A stretch of 10,491 nt of DNA from Streptosporangiaceae bacterium (GTDB lineage: Bacteria; Actinomycetota; Actinomycetes; Streptosporangiales; Streptosporangiaceae), in NCBI GenBank assembly GCA_030045215.1, contig JASIBJ010000105.1:1-10491 (forward strand). Direction: 5' to 3'. Positions 1-7,500 of the stretch are shown here, piece by piece. The notes under the pieces are model-generated. The model did no database searches, was not told where the DNA came from, and saw only the letters and a program-made list of their open reading frames with translations. How positions within the stretch are numbered: the stretch's first letter is position 1; every line of letters begins with the position of its first letter. The translations under genes and the position numbers were made by a program.

Positions 1-1968
1 CGCCATGGCGGACTGCCGGGGCACGCCGAGATGGCGGGCAAAACGCTGCTCTGCAAATGGAACACCGGGCCGTCCGGCCACGGCCTGCCGGCCGCGGCGG
101 GGGAAGCGCTGGCGTTGCGGCGGGCTGGTGCGCGCGGAGTCAAGGTGTTCGCGATCGAGGGCGAGGGCGGCCTCACCCCTGGCGCGGGTCACGAGACCAA
201 GAACGCCGCCTGGGGGCTCGGCCTGGACAACCTGGTTGTGCTGGTCGACTGGAATAACTTCGGCATCGACCCGCGGCCTGCCTCGAGCGTGGTCGCCGGA
301 ACGCCGGACGACTGGTTCGCGCCGTACGGCTGGCGCGTGACCGGAACCGATGACGGCATGCAGTGGGGCCCCGTGACGAGAGCCCTGCTCGAGGCCAGCC
401 ACGGCGAGAACCCGGGCAACAGGCCAAGCATGGCCTGGTTCCGCACCGTGAAGGGCCGGGGGTACGGGAAGGTGGACGCGGCCAGTCACGGCGCTCCCTG
501 GCCCCGCAACGCACCAGAGTTCTGGGCCGTTCGCAGGTCCTTCATGGCCAAGTACGGCGTCACCTACCAGGGAGTGGACGAGCCCGCACCGGAGGGCGAC
601 GCCGCGATCAAGGAGCAGTTCGAAGCGAACCTGCGGGTGGCCATGTCGGTGCTGCGGAGCGACTTTGACCTCGTCGAGTGGCTGTCTGACCGGCTTGTGG
701 CCATCGCCGGGACCGTACCCGACTCGGTCCAGGGGCTCGCGTTGCCGACCGGGTCGGATGCCGTGTTCAGCGACGGGCGCATCTTCGACTTCGAGCGCTA
801 CCCGGAGCAGATGTGGAAGAAGCCAGGGCAGGTCGCGCCGAACCGGGCCGGGCTATCGGCCTGGGCGAGCTACGTTAACAGCCTGAGCCGCCGCGAGTAC
901 GGGCGCCCGTTGTTCGTGGCCTGCTCAGCTGACCTGGCCGAATCGACGAACATCGCGGGGTTCGCCGCGGGCTTCGCGGACATGCCCGGCTGGGGCTGGT
1001 ACGAACGCGAGACCAGCCCGGAGGGCGTACTGCTGCCCGCGGAGATCACCGAGTTCACCAACGCCGGGATGATGGCCGGGATGGCCACCGTCAACCTGGC
1101 CGAGGACCCGTTCCGTGACTTCGACGGATTCTGGGGCGCTTGCTCGACCTACGGCTCGTTCTCCTACCTGAAGTACGGGGAGATGCGCCTGTTCAGCCAG
1201 CTCGCGCAGGACTGTGAGCTGCGGGTCGGGAAGGTGCTGTGGGTCGCGGGCCACTCGGGCCCGGAAACGGCGGAAGACTCACGCACCCACTTCGGTGTCT
1301 TCGCCACGGGCGTGACTCAGCTCTTCCCAGACGGCCAGGTCATCGACTTGCACCCGTGGGAGTACAACGAAGTCCCGGTGGTGCTCGGTGCTGCGCTGAG
1401 CCTGGACGCACCGATTGTGGCGCTGCACCTGACCCGCCCGCCGATCGAGATCCCGGACCGGGACGCGCTGGGCCTGCCGTCGCATTTCGCCGCCGCGCGG
1501 GGAGCGTACCTGCTGCGAGACTTCCAGCCCGGCCGTCCCGCGGGCGGCACCGTGTTCCTCCGCGGCACCATGCCGACGCACAACCTGGTGCGGGTGCTGA
1601 CCGAGATCGACTCTGCTCGCCTGAACGTCAAGATCGTTGCTGCGATCAGCCCGCAGCTATTCGCGCAGCAGCCACGCTCCTACCGCGACGCCGTGTGCTC
1701 ACCGGCCGACCGGATCGACGCCATGGTGATCACCAACGGCGCATACAAGCTGATGCGGGACTGGGCCGAGGGCCCTCTGGTGCGTGAGTACTCGCTGTCA
1801 GCGGACTGGGACGACCAGTGGCGCACGGGCGGATCGGTGGCCGAGGTGATCGAGGAAGCGCACCTGGACAGCGAGCACATCCTGACCGCGATCGAGCGAT
1901 TCGTTGCCGACCGCCCGCGGCGGCTGGCGGTTGCCGCCGACGCACTGCACGCGGCGCAGACTCGGTAA
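1..1968 (+). CDS. transketolase-like ThDP-dependent enzyme, 5' end outside window
   Basis: The frame is open from base 1, so the ATG at 31 is probably internal; 655 codons are visible. Codons 22-30 (TGPSGHGLP) match the transketolase TGPLGQG region, which lies near residue 115 in classical enzymes, so about 100 residues or more are missing. The ThDP/Mg motif spans codons 54-86, from GEG to WNN. The Asp of the usual GDG is Glu at codon 55, while the Asn ligand about 30 residues later is kept. Glu351 (in ITEFTNAG) fits the catalytic glutamate of the pyrimidine-binding domain, and an ED..TH motif follows near codon 425. The C-terminal domain keeps an F..Q...YR..V pattern. The part after GEG is about 90 residues longer than in E. 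coli transketolase (from memory) and shorter than in AceE. The family is expected to transfer two-carbon units between sugars or oxoacids; the substrate here is unknown. It converges on the hydantoinase, so membership in the downstream pathway is uncertain. Confidence 0.85.
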   Translation, partial: RHGGLPGHAEMAGKTLLCKWNTGPSGHGLPAAAGEALALRRAGARGVKVFAIEGEGGLTPGAGHETKNAAWGLGLDNLVVLVDWNNFGIDPRPASSVVAGTPDDWFAPYGWRVTGTDDGMQWGPVTRALLEASHGENPGNRPSMAWFRTVKGRGYGKVDAASHGAPWPRNAPEFWAVRRSFMAKYGVTYQGVDEPAPEGDAAIKEQFEANLRVAMSVLRSDFDLVEWLSDRLVAIAGTVPDSVQGLALPTGSDAVFSDGRIFDFERYPEQMWKKPGQVAPNRAGLSAWASYVNSLSRREYGRPLFVACSADLAESTNIAGFAAGFADMPGWGWYERETSPEGVLLPAEITEFTNAGMMAGMATVNLAEDPFRDFDGFWGACSTYGSFSYLKYGEMRLFSQLAQDCELRVGKVLWVAGHSGPETAEDSRTHFGVFATGVTQLFPDGQVIDLHPWEYNEVPVVLGAALSLDAPIVALHLTRPPIEIPDRDALGLPSHFAAARGAYLLRDFQPGRPAGGTVFLRGTMPTHNLVRVLTEIDSARLNVKIVAAISPQLFAQQPRSYRDAVCSPADRIDAMVITNGAYKLMRDWAEGPLVREYSLSADWDDQWRTGGSVAEVIEEAHLDSEHILTAIERFVADRPRRLAVAADALHAAQTR

Positions 1969-1976
1969 ACCGATAC
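1969..1976. other. 8-base convergent junction
   Basis: Only 8 bases separate the TAA of the transketolase-like gene from the TGA of the hydantoinase gene on the other strand. There is no room for a terminator here. Any termination signal must lie inside one of the coding regions, such as the hairpin at 2008-2028. Confidence 0.8.
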
Positions 1977-3341
1977 TCAGTACCGCGGCAGAGCCCGTCG
2001 CAGGAATTGGCCGGCTCCGAGCCGGCCATGAAATCCGTCGGTGTCGACGATGACATCGCCGCGCTGGATGACAACATCGGCCCGGCCGCGCACGGCCATG
2101 CCCTCGTAGACGGAGTAGTCCGTCGCCGAGTGGTGCGCCGCCGCCGACAGCGTGCGCTTGGCCGCCGGGTCGAACACGACCACGTCGGCATCGGCGCCCG
2201 GCACCAGTGCTCCCTTACGCGGATAAAGCCCGAACATCCTGGCCGGCCCGGTGGCCAGCAGCTCGACCCAGCGAGCCAGCGAAATGTGGCCTGCCACGAC
2301 CCCCTGGTAGAGCAGGACAAGTCGCTCTTCAACCCCGTGCAGGCCGTTCGGGATCAGGGTGAAGTCCGAGTCACCACGGGCCTTCTGGGCGGCGGTGAAC
2401 GGGCAGTGGTCGGTCGCCACCACGTCCACGTCGCCGCGCTGCAGTCCCTGCCATAGCGCCTGCTGCGCCGCCACGGTGCGCAGCGGCGGCGAGCAGACGT
2501 AACGGACTCCGTCCGGGCCGGAGAGCAGGCCTTCGTCGAGGAAGAGGTACTGCGGGCACGTCTCCGCGTAAACCCGCTGCCCGCGGTCTCGCGCGCCGTG
2601 CACGGCAGCCAGCGCCTGCGCGGCGGACAGATGGGCGATGTAGACCGGCGCCCCGGCGAGCTCGGCCAGCGTGATCAGCCGGGCAGTTGCCTCGCCTTCG
2701 AGCAGGGCCGGCCTGCTCGCCGCGTGGTAGCGCGGGCCGGTCTGGCCGGCCGCCACGTACTCGCGCCGCAGCTCCTCGATGACGGTGCCGTTCTCGGCAT
2801 GCACGGCGGTCAGGATGCCAAGGTGGCCCGCCTCCTGCAGGATCCGGTAGACCTGCGCGTCGTCGATCATGTAGACGCCGGGGTAGGCCATGAAGATCTT
2901 GATGGACGTAACTCCGGCGTCGGCCAGGCCGGCTAGCTCGGCCAGTACCAGGTCATTTACCTCGGAGATCATCATGTGGAAGGCGTAGTCGATGTAGGTG
3001 CGCCCGGCCGCCTTGGCCTGCCAGCGCGCGAGCCCGGCCAGCGGCGACTCGCCGCGCTCGTGGCCGGCATAGTCGACGATCGTCGTGGTGCCGCCCCACG
3101 CGGCCGCGCTGGTGCCGGTCACGAAGTCATCGCAGGCTACGCCGTTCGGCGTCGCGAGTTCCATGTGCGTATGCACGTCCACGCCACCGGGCAGCACGTA
3201 GCGGCCGACGGCGTCAATTCTCTGGTCGGCCGGGCCGAGCGAGGTGCCGACGGCGGCGATCTGCTGGCCGTCGATGAGCACGTCGGCCTGCACCGCCCCC
3301 GCAGCGCTCAGTACAACCCCGCCGGAGATCAGGGTTCGCAA
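1977..3341 (-). CDS. hydA: D-hydantoinase / dihydropyrimidinase family cyclic amidase
   Basis: A 454-residue metal-dependent cyclic amidase that hydrolytically opens hydantoin or dihydropyrimidine rings to N-carbamoyl amino acids. All binuclear-zinc residues are present: H57 and H59 in DVHTH, K148 (the carboxylated lysine, in SIKIFMAYPG), H181 in VHAEN, H237 in IAHLS and D311 in ATDHCPF. Tyr153 and the IPNGLHG segment around N332 match substrate-binding positions of D-hydantoinases and argue against a typical allantoinase, though a cyclic ureide related to purines remains possible. Length is normal for the family. The TTG at 3341 is chosen because a GGGAGGGA ribosome site lies 6 bases upstream and the protein then begins RTLISGG, as usual for the family. 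A longer frame from an ATG at 3428 adds 29 basic residues with no family counterpart. The gene is transcribed away from the molybdoenzyme operon; in E. coli a homologue (hyuA) sits beside ygeW. Confidence 0.92.
   Translation of the reverse strand: MRTLISGGVVLSAAGAVQADVLIDGQQIAAVGTSLGPADQRIDAVGRYVLPGGVDVHTHMELATPNGVACDDFVTGTSAAAWGGTTTIVDYAGHERGESPLAGLARWQAKAAGRTYIDYAFHMMISEVNDLVLAELAGLADAGVTSIKIFMAYPGVYMIDDAQVYRILQEAGHLGILTAVHAENGTVIEELRREYVAAGQTGPRYHAASRPALLEGEATARLITLAELAGAPVYIAHLSAAQALAAVHGARDRGQRVYAETCPQYLFLDEGLLSGPDGVRYVCSPPLRTVAAQQALWQGLQRGDVDVVATDHCPFTAAQKARGDSDFTLIPNGLHGVEERLVLLYQGVVAGHISLARWVELLATGPARMFGLYPRKGALVPGADADVVVFDPAAKRTLSAAAHHSATDYSVYEGMAVRGRADVVIQRGDVIVDTDGFHGRLGAGQFLRRALPRY
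2008..2028. terminator. perfect 9-bp hairpin near the convergent gene ends
   Basis: TGGCCGGCT (2008-2016) and AGCCGGCCA (2020-2028) are exact reverse complements around a 3-base loop (CCG). It starts 40 bases past the transketolase-like stop codon and 29 bases before the hydantoinase stop (in that gene's direction). Neither strand shows a T-run after the stem, so it is not a classical intrinsic terminator. U-less hairpin terminators have been proposed for high-GC actinobacteria. It could also be a chance product of GC-rich coding sequence. The hairpin is certain; the terminator role is inference. Confidence 0.4.
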
Positions 3342-3347
3342 CGGTGG

Positions 3348-3355
3348 TCCCTCCC
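3348..3355 (-). promoter_or_regulatory. ribosome binding site for the hydantoinase TTG start
   Basis: On the minus strand GGGAGGGA ends 6 bases before the TTG at 3341. This strong Shine-Dalgarno match decides the start in favour of TTG over the in-frame ATG 87 bases upstream. Confidence 0.8.
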
Positions 3356-3478
3356 AGCCGGGCCGTCGGCGGCGCTTGATTACACCGCCAGGCGGCCAGC
3401 GCCATCCCCTGGGTGTGCAGGCAGCCAAAGGATGGAAGTCCCTGGCGGCACGAGACCTAAGGCCCTAACCGGCCGCAA

Positions 3479-3488
3479 CCCGTACGGG
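3479..3488. promoter_or_regulatory. candidate operator: CCCGTACGGG palindrome
   Basis: A perfect 10-base palindrome, CCCGTACGGG, lies 35 bases before the molybdenum hydroxylase ATG. The symmetry does not extend beyond the ten bases. Its place between divergent genes fits an operator for a dimeric repressor. In GC-rich DNA such a site can occur by chance, and no second copy was noticed in the intergenic region. Confidence 0.3.
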
Positions 3489-3510
3489 AGATCTTAGCGG
3501 TGGAGTGCGC

Positions 3511-3517
3511 AAGGGAG
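3511..3517 (+). promoter_or_regulatory. ribosome binding site for the molybdenum hydroxylase
   Basis: AAGGGAG ends 6 bases before the ATG at 3524. This supports that start over the in-frame GTG at 3500, which would add eight residues (MECAREHP) and would place this site inside the coding region. Confidence 0.75.
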
Positions 3518-3523
3518 CATCCC

Positions 3524-6154
3524 ATGGAGTTCACGCTCAACGGCAGCCCGGTCTCGGTCGAAGTCGGCGCCGATCAGCACCTGCTCGAGGTGCTCCGGGA
3601 GCACTGCCACGTGACCTCCGTCAAGGATGGCTGCGCGCCCGAGGGCTCCTGCGGCGCCTGCACGGTCCTGATCGACGGGAACGCGGTCGTGTCCTGCGCG
3701 CAGCCGGCCGGCAGGTTCGCGGGCCGCGAAATCGTCACGCACGAGGGCCTGGACGCCGCCGTTCGCGCTCGGTGGGCCGAGTGCTTCGTGGCGTCGGGCG
3801 CGTCACAGTGTGGCTTCTGCTCGCCAGGCATCGTCATGAAGGCGCAGGCACTGCTGCGCAAGACGCCCGACCCGAGCCGCGAACGGATCGCGGCAGCCCT
3901 GGCGGGGAACCTGTGCCGGTGCACCGGTTACACCAAGATCATCGATGCCATCGAGTACGCCGCCCGCGCAGCCCGCGGCGAGCCGCTGCCGCCAGTCGAC
4001 CGCAGCGGCCGCGTCGGCTCACCGACCGCCCGGTACCAGGGGCGCCAGCTCGCGCTGGGGGACAAGGCGTACATCAACGACCTGGCCATGCCGGGGATGC
4101 TGTTCGGCGCGGTCCGGTTCGCGGATCATCCGCGCGCCAGGATCCTGCGGATCGATACCGAGCGCGCCCGCACCCGTCCCGGCATCGCTTGCGTGCTGAC
4201 AGCCGCGGACGTGCCAGGGGATCGGGTCCAGGGCGAGATTGTCCACGACTGGCCGCAGCTTTATGGCGTCGGTGAGGTGACCAGGTACTGCGGCGATGTC
4301 CTGGCACTGGTGGCCGCCGACAGCATGGCCGGCGCGCGCGCGGCAGCGTCGCTTGTGGACGTCGACTATGAGGTTCTTGATCCGGTGACGAGCCCGCTGG
4401 CTGCGCTGGAACCGCAGGCGCCGCAGCTTCACCCGCATGCGCCGGGCAACGTGCTTTCTGTCTCGCAGGTCAAGCGCGGTGACGTCGACGCTGCGCTGGC
4501 CAAGTCTGCGCACGTGGTCACCGAGACATTCGGCACCCAGTTTATTGAGCACGCCTTCCTGGAGCCGGAGTCCTCGCTCGCCTTTCCCCGCGGGCAGGGC
4601 GTGCACTTCTACACCCAGGGCCAGGGCATCTGGAGTGACCGGCGCCAGGTCGCTGGGCTGCTCGGCCTGCTGGAGCAGGAGGTGCGGGCCACCCTGATCA
4701 GCAGCGGCGGTGCGTTCGGCGCCAAGGAGGACCTGGGTGTCCAGGGGCACGCCGCCCTGCTCGCGCAGCGCACGGGCAAGCCGGTCAAGCTCACGCTGTC
4801 GCGGGCGGAGAGCTTGCGTTTCCACGTCAAGCGGCACCCGCTCACGATGACCTTCACCGTCGGCTGCGACGCGGATGGCTCCCTCACCGCCGTGCGCGCC
4901 CGGATCGTCGGCGACACCGGCTGCTACGCCAGTGTCGGCGCGAAGGTGCTCGAGCGGGCCGCCACTCATGCCTGCGGCTGCTACCGGGTACCGGCCGTAG
5001 ACGTCGAGGCACGCGCCGTGTACACGAACAATCCGCCGTGTGGCGCGATGCGCGGCTTCGGCGCCAGCCAGGTTAACTTTGCAATCGAGGGCATGCTGGA
5101 CAGGCTGGCCGACCGCGTCGGGCTGGACGGATGGGACATCCGATGGCGGAATGCGGTCGACGTGGGCGACATCTTCGCCACCGGCCAGCGTCTCGGCCCT
5201 GGCGTGGGGTTGCGCAAGACGCTGCTGGCGATCAGGGACGACTTCAAGCAGGCGCGGTACGCGGGCATCGGCTGCGCAGTCAAGAACACTGGCGTCGGCA
5301 ACGGTCTGGTCGAGTACGGCAGGGCGATCATGCGGCCGGAGCCGGACGGCTCGGTGACGATCTATCAGCCCTGGACGGAGATGGGCCAAGGCGTCTTCAC
5401 CGTCCTCTCCCAGATCGCCTGCGAGGAACTCGGCCTGACGCCAGACCAGGTCACGGTGACGGTCGACACCGAACGCGAGCTCAACTGTGGCCAGACCACG
5501 GCGTCGCGCGGCACCGTGCTTGGCGGCCAGGGCGTGATAGCGGCGGCCGCCAAACTTGCCGACCGGCTCGAGCAGCTTTACGGTCCGGGCGCTCGTCATC
5601 CCGGCCGCGACCAGCTAGCCAGCCTGGCCGGTGAGGAGTTCTACGGCGAGTTCACGATCGACTGGACCACTGCTCCAGACGCTGCGGTCCCCGAGCCCGT
5701 CACCCACTTCGCCTACGGCTGGGCCACGCAGGTCGTGCTGCTTGACGACGAGGGCCGGATCGAGAAGGTGGTAGCCGCGCACGACGCGGGCCGGGTGATC
5801 AACCCGACGCTGCTCGAGGGGCAGATCGAGGGTGCCGTGCACATGGGCCTGGGCCAAGCTCTCTCCGAGGAGTACGTCGTCGAGGCAGCCAGGCCAGTCA
5901 CCACGACACTGAAGTCGCTCAACATCATCCCGCCGGCGGGCATGCCGCCCGTCGACTGCCGGTTCGTCGAGGTGTACCAGCCCGAGGGACCCTACGGCGC
6001 GAAGGGCGTCGGCGAAATCGGCCTCGTGCCGACCGCCTCGGCGGTCGCCGGCGCGCTCCGCCAGTTCGATGGCAGCTGGCGGACCCGGCTACCGATGAAG
6101 GACTCGGCCGCGGCACGCGCGGCGGTGCCGAGACTGGGCCGGGCCCGGTCATGA
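3524..6154 (+). CDS. xanthine-dehydrogenase-family hydroxylase, fused [2Fe-2S] and molybdopterin domains (XdhD-like)
   Basis: An 876-residue cytoplasmic molybdoenzyme predicted to hydroxylate an N-heterocycle. Residues 1-75 are a plant-ferredoxin-type domain with C37, C43, C46 and C58; C37 to C43 has five residues between, where the common form has four. The second [2Fe-2S] domain has C96, C99, C131 and C133. The molybdenum domains fill residues from about 165 to the end: GGAFGAKE (395-402), MRGFG (509-513), EMGQG (619-623) and KGVGE ending at E831. E402, R510 and E831 line up with bovine xanthine oxidase Glu802, Arg880 and Glu1261, so the purine-type active site looks intact. There is no FAD domain and no FAD-subunit gene in the window, so the electron acceptor is unknown. 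E. coli XdhD (about 956 residues) has the same two-part architecture. It heads the rightward operon, and its TGA overlaps the ssnA ATG by 4 bases. A selective aldehyde or CO oxidase is less likely given the three purine-type residues. Confidence 0.92.
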   Translation: MEFTLNGSPVSVEVGADQHLLEVLREHCHVTSVKDGCAPEGSCGACTVLIDGNAVVSCAQPAGRFAGREIVTHEGLDAAVRARWAECFVASGASQCGFCSPGIVMKAQALLRKTPDPSRERIAAALAGNLCRCTGYTKIIDAIEYAARAARGEPLPPVDRSGRVGSPTARYQGRQLALGDKAYINDLAMPGMLFGAVRFADHPRARILRIDTERARTRPGIACVLTAADVPGDRVQGEIVHDWPQLYGVGEVTRYCGDVLALVAADSMAGARAAASLVDVDYEVLDPVTSPLAALEPQAPQLHPHAPGNVLSVSQVKRGDVDAALAKSAHVVTETFGTQFIEHAFLEPESSLAFPRGQGVHFYTQGQGIWSDRRQVAGLLGLLEQEVRATLISSGGAFGAKEDLGVQGHAALLAQRTGKPVKLTLSRAESLRFHVKRHPLTMTFTVGCDADGSLTAVRARIVGDTGCYASVGAKVLERAATHACGCYRVPAVDVEARAVYTNNPPCGAMRGFGASQVNFAIEGMLDRLADRVGLDGWDIRWRNAVDVGDIFATGQRLGPGVGLRKTLLAIRDDFKQARYAGIGCAVKNTGVGNGLVEYGRAIMRPEPDGSVTIYQPWTEMGQGVFTVLSQIACEELGLTPDQVTVTVDTERELNCGQTTASRGTVLGGQGVIAAAAKLADRLEQLYGPGARHPGRDQLASLAGEEFYGEFTIDWTTAPDAAVPEPVTHFAYGWATQVVLLDDEGRIEKVVAAHDAGRVINPTLLEGQIEGAVHMGLGQALSEEYVVEAARPVTTTLKSLNIIPPAGMPPVDCRFVEVYQPEGPYGAKGVGEIGLVPTASAVAGALRQFDGSWRTRLPMKDSAAARAAVPRLGRARS

Positions 6155-7500
6155 CCCCGGCCAGCACGGCAGTGGCGCTCTGCGGAGGAACCGTCGTCAC
6201 GTCGCTCGACCCGCCCGAGGTGATCGAGGCCGACCTCGTGCTCAGTGGTGACCGGATTCTGGGCGCGCGGGCGGCCGAGGCCGGGGTGATGCGCCGTGAC
6301 TGCAGCGGCTCCCTCATCGTGCCCGGTGCCGTCTGCGCCCACCACCACATCTACTCGGCACTAGCCAGGGGCATGCCCTTCAACCTCGCGCCGCCAGGGA
6401 ATTTCACGCAGATCCTGCAGCGCATCTGGTGGCGGCTGGACCGCGCCCTGGACGAGGAGAGCATCCGGGCGTCCGCGCTCGCCGCCGGCCTGGAGGCATT
6501 GCTGGCCGGGACGACCACGGTTATAGACCACCACGCATCGCCGAACGCCATTGACGGTTCGCTCGACATCATCGCCGAGGCGCTGCGCGAACTCGGCCTG
6601 CGCTCGGTGTTGTGCTACGAGGTGACGGACCGGGATGGAGCCCGCCGAGCCGCGGCCGGCCTGGCCGAGAACCGCCGGTTCCTCGCCGCCCGTGCAAGTC
6701 CCCTGGCCCGCGGCATGATCGGCGCGCACGCCTCATTCACCATGTCGGACGAGACGCTGGCCGCCTGTGTGGACAGCGCGGCGGAGGCCGGGGTCGGCAT
6801 CCACATCCACGTCGCCGAGGACGGAGCGGACAACCGGGACTCGATGGCGCGCTGCGGGATGACGGCGGCCCGCCGGCTCCAGCGGGCCGGGGTCATCACG
6901 GCCGACGCCCTGCTTGCGCACTGCGTGCACGTCAGTGCGGCCGAAATCAAGCTGATCGAGAGTGCGCGGGCCACGGTCGCCTGCAACCCGCGCAGCAACA
7001 TGAACAACTCCGTCGGGCACTCCCCATTCAGCCTGCGCGCAGGCCGCGTCGCGCTCGGCACCGACGGAATCGGCGGCAACATGATCGCCGAATCACAGGC
7101 GGGCTTCTTCCGGGCCAGGGAGGCTGCGCTCCAAACTCCGCCGCAGTGGCCACTGGCACGGCTCTCGGCCGGAGCGGCGCTGGCCGGCCGGGCGTTCGGC
7201 GAGCCGCTACTCGGCACCTTGCGACCGGGCGCGCCCGCTGACGTTGTGGTCCTGGAGTATCCAGCGCCTGCACCGCTGACCGCGGCGAGCCTGCCCGGGC
7301 ATTGGGTCTTCGGGCTGGACGCCAGGTGCGTGCGGGACGTCTACGTAGCCGGTCAGCTCGTGGTTGAAGATGGCCGGTCTGCGCGGCTCGACGGAATGGA
7401 GCTGGCGGCCAAAAGCTCGGCGCAGGCAGCCCGGCTGTGGTCCAGGGTCGAGCAGACCCCGCCGCACGACTTCGCGCCAGCTGAATGGAGGACGAGATGA
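6151..7500 (+). CDS. ssnA: SsnA-type amidohydrolase (putative aminohydrolase/deaminase)
   Basis: A 449-residue protein of the ATZ/TRZ/SsnA amidohydrolase family. As I recall it, E. coli SsnA shares the block [12 protein letters not shown] (93-104), IDHHASP (125-131), a TDR segment at 159-161, RSNMNN (281-286) and LGTDGIG (302-308); this is close to an orthologue-level match. Metal ligands are visible: H64 and H66 (AHHH), H220 in HIHVAED, H257 in LAHC and D305, with E223 as the probable catalytic acid/base. The family deaminates or dechlorinates N-heterocycles; the true SsnA substrate is not certain to me, and 8-oxoguanine deaminase is a related activity. The start shares ATGA with the upstream stop and has no strong Shine-Dalgarno, which suggests translational coupling to the molybdoenzyme. 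Its own stop overlaps the LLM start in the same way. A partner of xanthine-type dehydrogenases in E. coli and other bacteria, it supports a purine-like pathway. Confidence 0.88.
   Translation: MTPASTAVALCGGTVVTSLDPPEVIEADLVLSGDRILGARAAEAGVMRRDCSGSLIVPGAVCAHHHIYSALARGMPFNLAPPGNFTQILQRIWWRLDRALDEESIRASALAAGLEALLAGTTTVIDHHASPNAIDGSLDIIAEALRELGLRSVLCYEVTDRDGARRAAAGLAENRRFLAARASPLARGMIGAHASFTMSDETLAACVDSAAEAGVGIHIHVAEDGADNRDSMARCGMTAARRLQRAGVITADALLAHCVHVSAAEIKLIESARATVACNPRSNMNNSVGHSPFSLRAGRVALGTDGIGGNMIAESQAGFFRAREAALQTPPQWPLARLSAGAALAGRAFGEPLLGTLRPGAPADVVVLEYPAPAPLTAASLPGHWVFGLDARCVRDVYVAGQLVVEDGRSARLDGMELAAKSSAQAARLWSRVEQTPPHDFAPAEWRTR
7487..7491 (+). promoter_or_regulatory. ribosome binding site for the LLM gene
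   Basis: GGAGG ends 5 bases before the ATG at 7497. It overlaps the alternative ATG at 7485 (which would give MEDEMRIAL), so the start at 7497, with protein MRIALYLQ, is preferred. Confidence 0.75.

Larger units (their letters stand above)
3342..3523. promoter_or_regulatory. divergent intergenic control region
   Basis: These 182 bases separate the start codons of the hydantoinase (leftward) and the molybdenum hydroxylase (rightward), so both promoters should lie here. No convincing -35/-10 pair could be picked in either direction. The leftward candidate -10 is TAATCA (minus strand, 3382-3377), 36 bases from its start codon, with no good -35. On the right side CCTAA occurs twice with 8-base spacing (3456-3460 and 3464-3468), followed by a perfect palindrome at 3479-3488. 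The arrangement suits one regulator controlling both units, but no regulator gene is in the window. Confidence 0.55.

Noticed and set aside
1239..1787. 182-codon plus-strand frame inside the transketolase-like gene
   Set aside because: Arg/Pro-rich low-information translation overlapping a gene with clear catalytic motifs; a shadow frame.
1818..2456. 212-codon plus-strand frame across the convergent junction
   Set aside because: It is mostly antisense to the hydantoinase, Arg/Gly/His-rich and without family features.
4019..5599. Long open frame on the minus strand opposite the molybdenum hydroxylase
   Set aside because: It has no recognisable domain and is rich in Arg, His, Ala and Gly as expected for antisense of GC-rich coding sequence; the plus-strand gene here has unambiguous motifs.
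6139..6148. CCGGGCCCGG palindrome just before the ssnA start
   Set aside because: It lies within the last codons of the hydroxylase and is a likely by-product of Gly/Arg/Pro GC-rich codons; the ATGA overlap explains ssnA translation.
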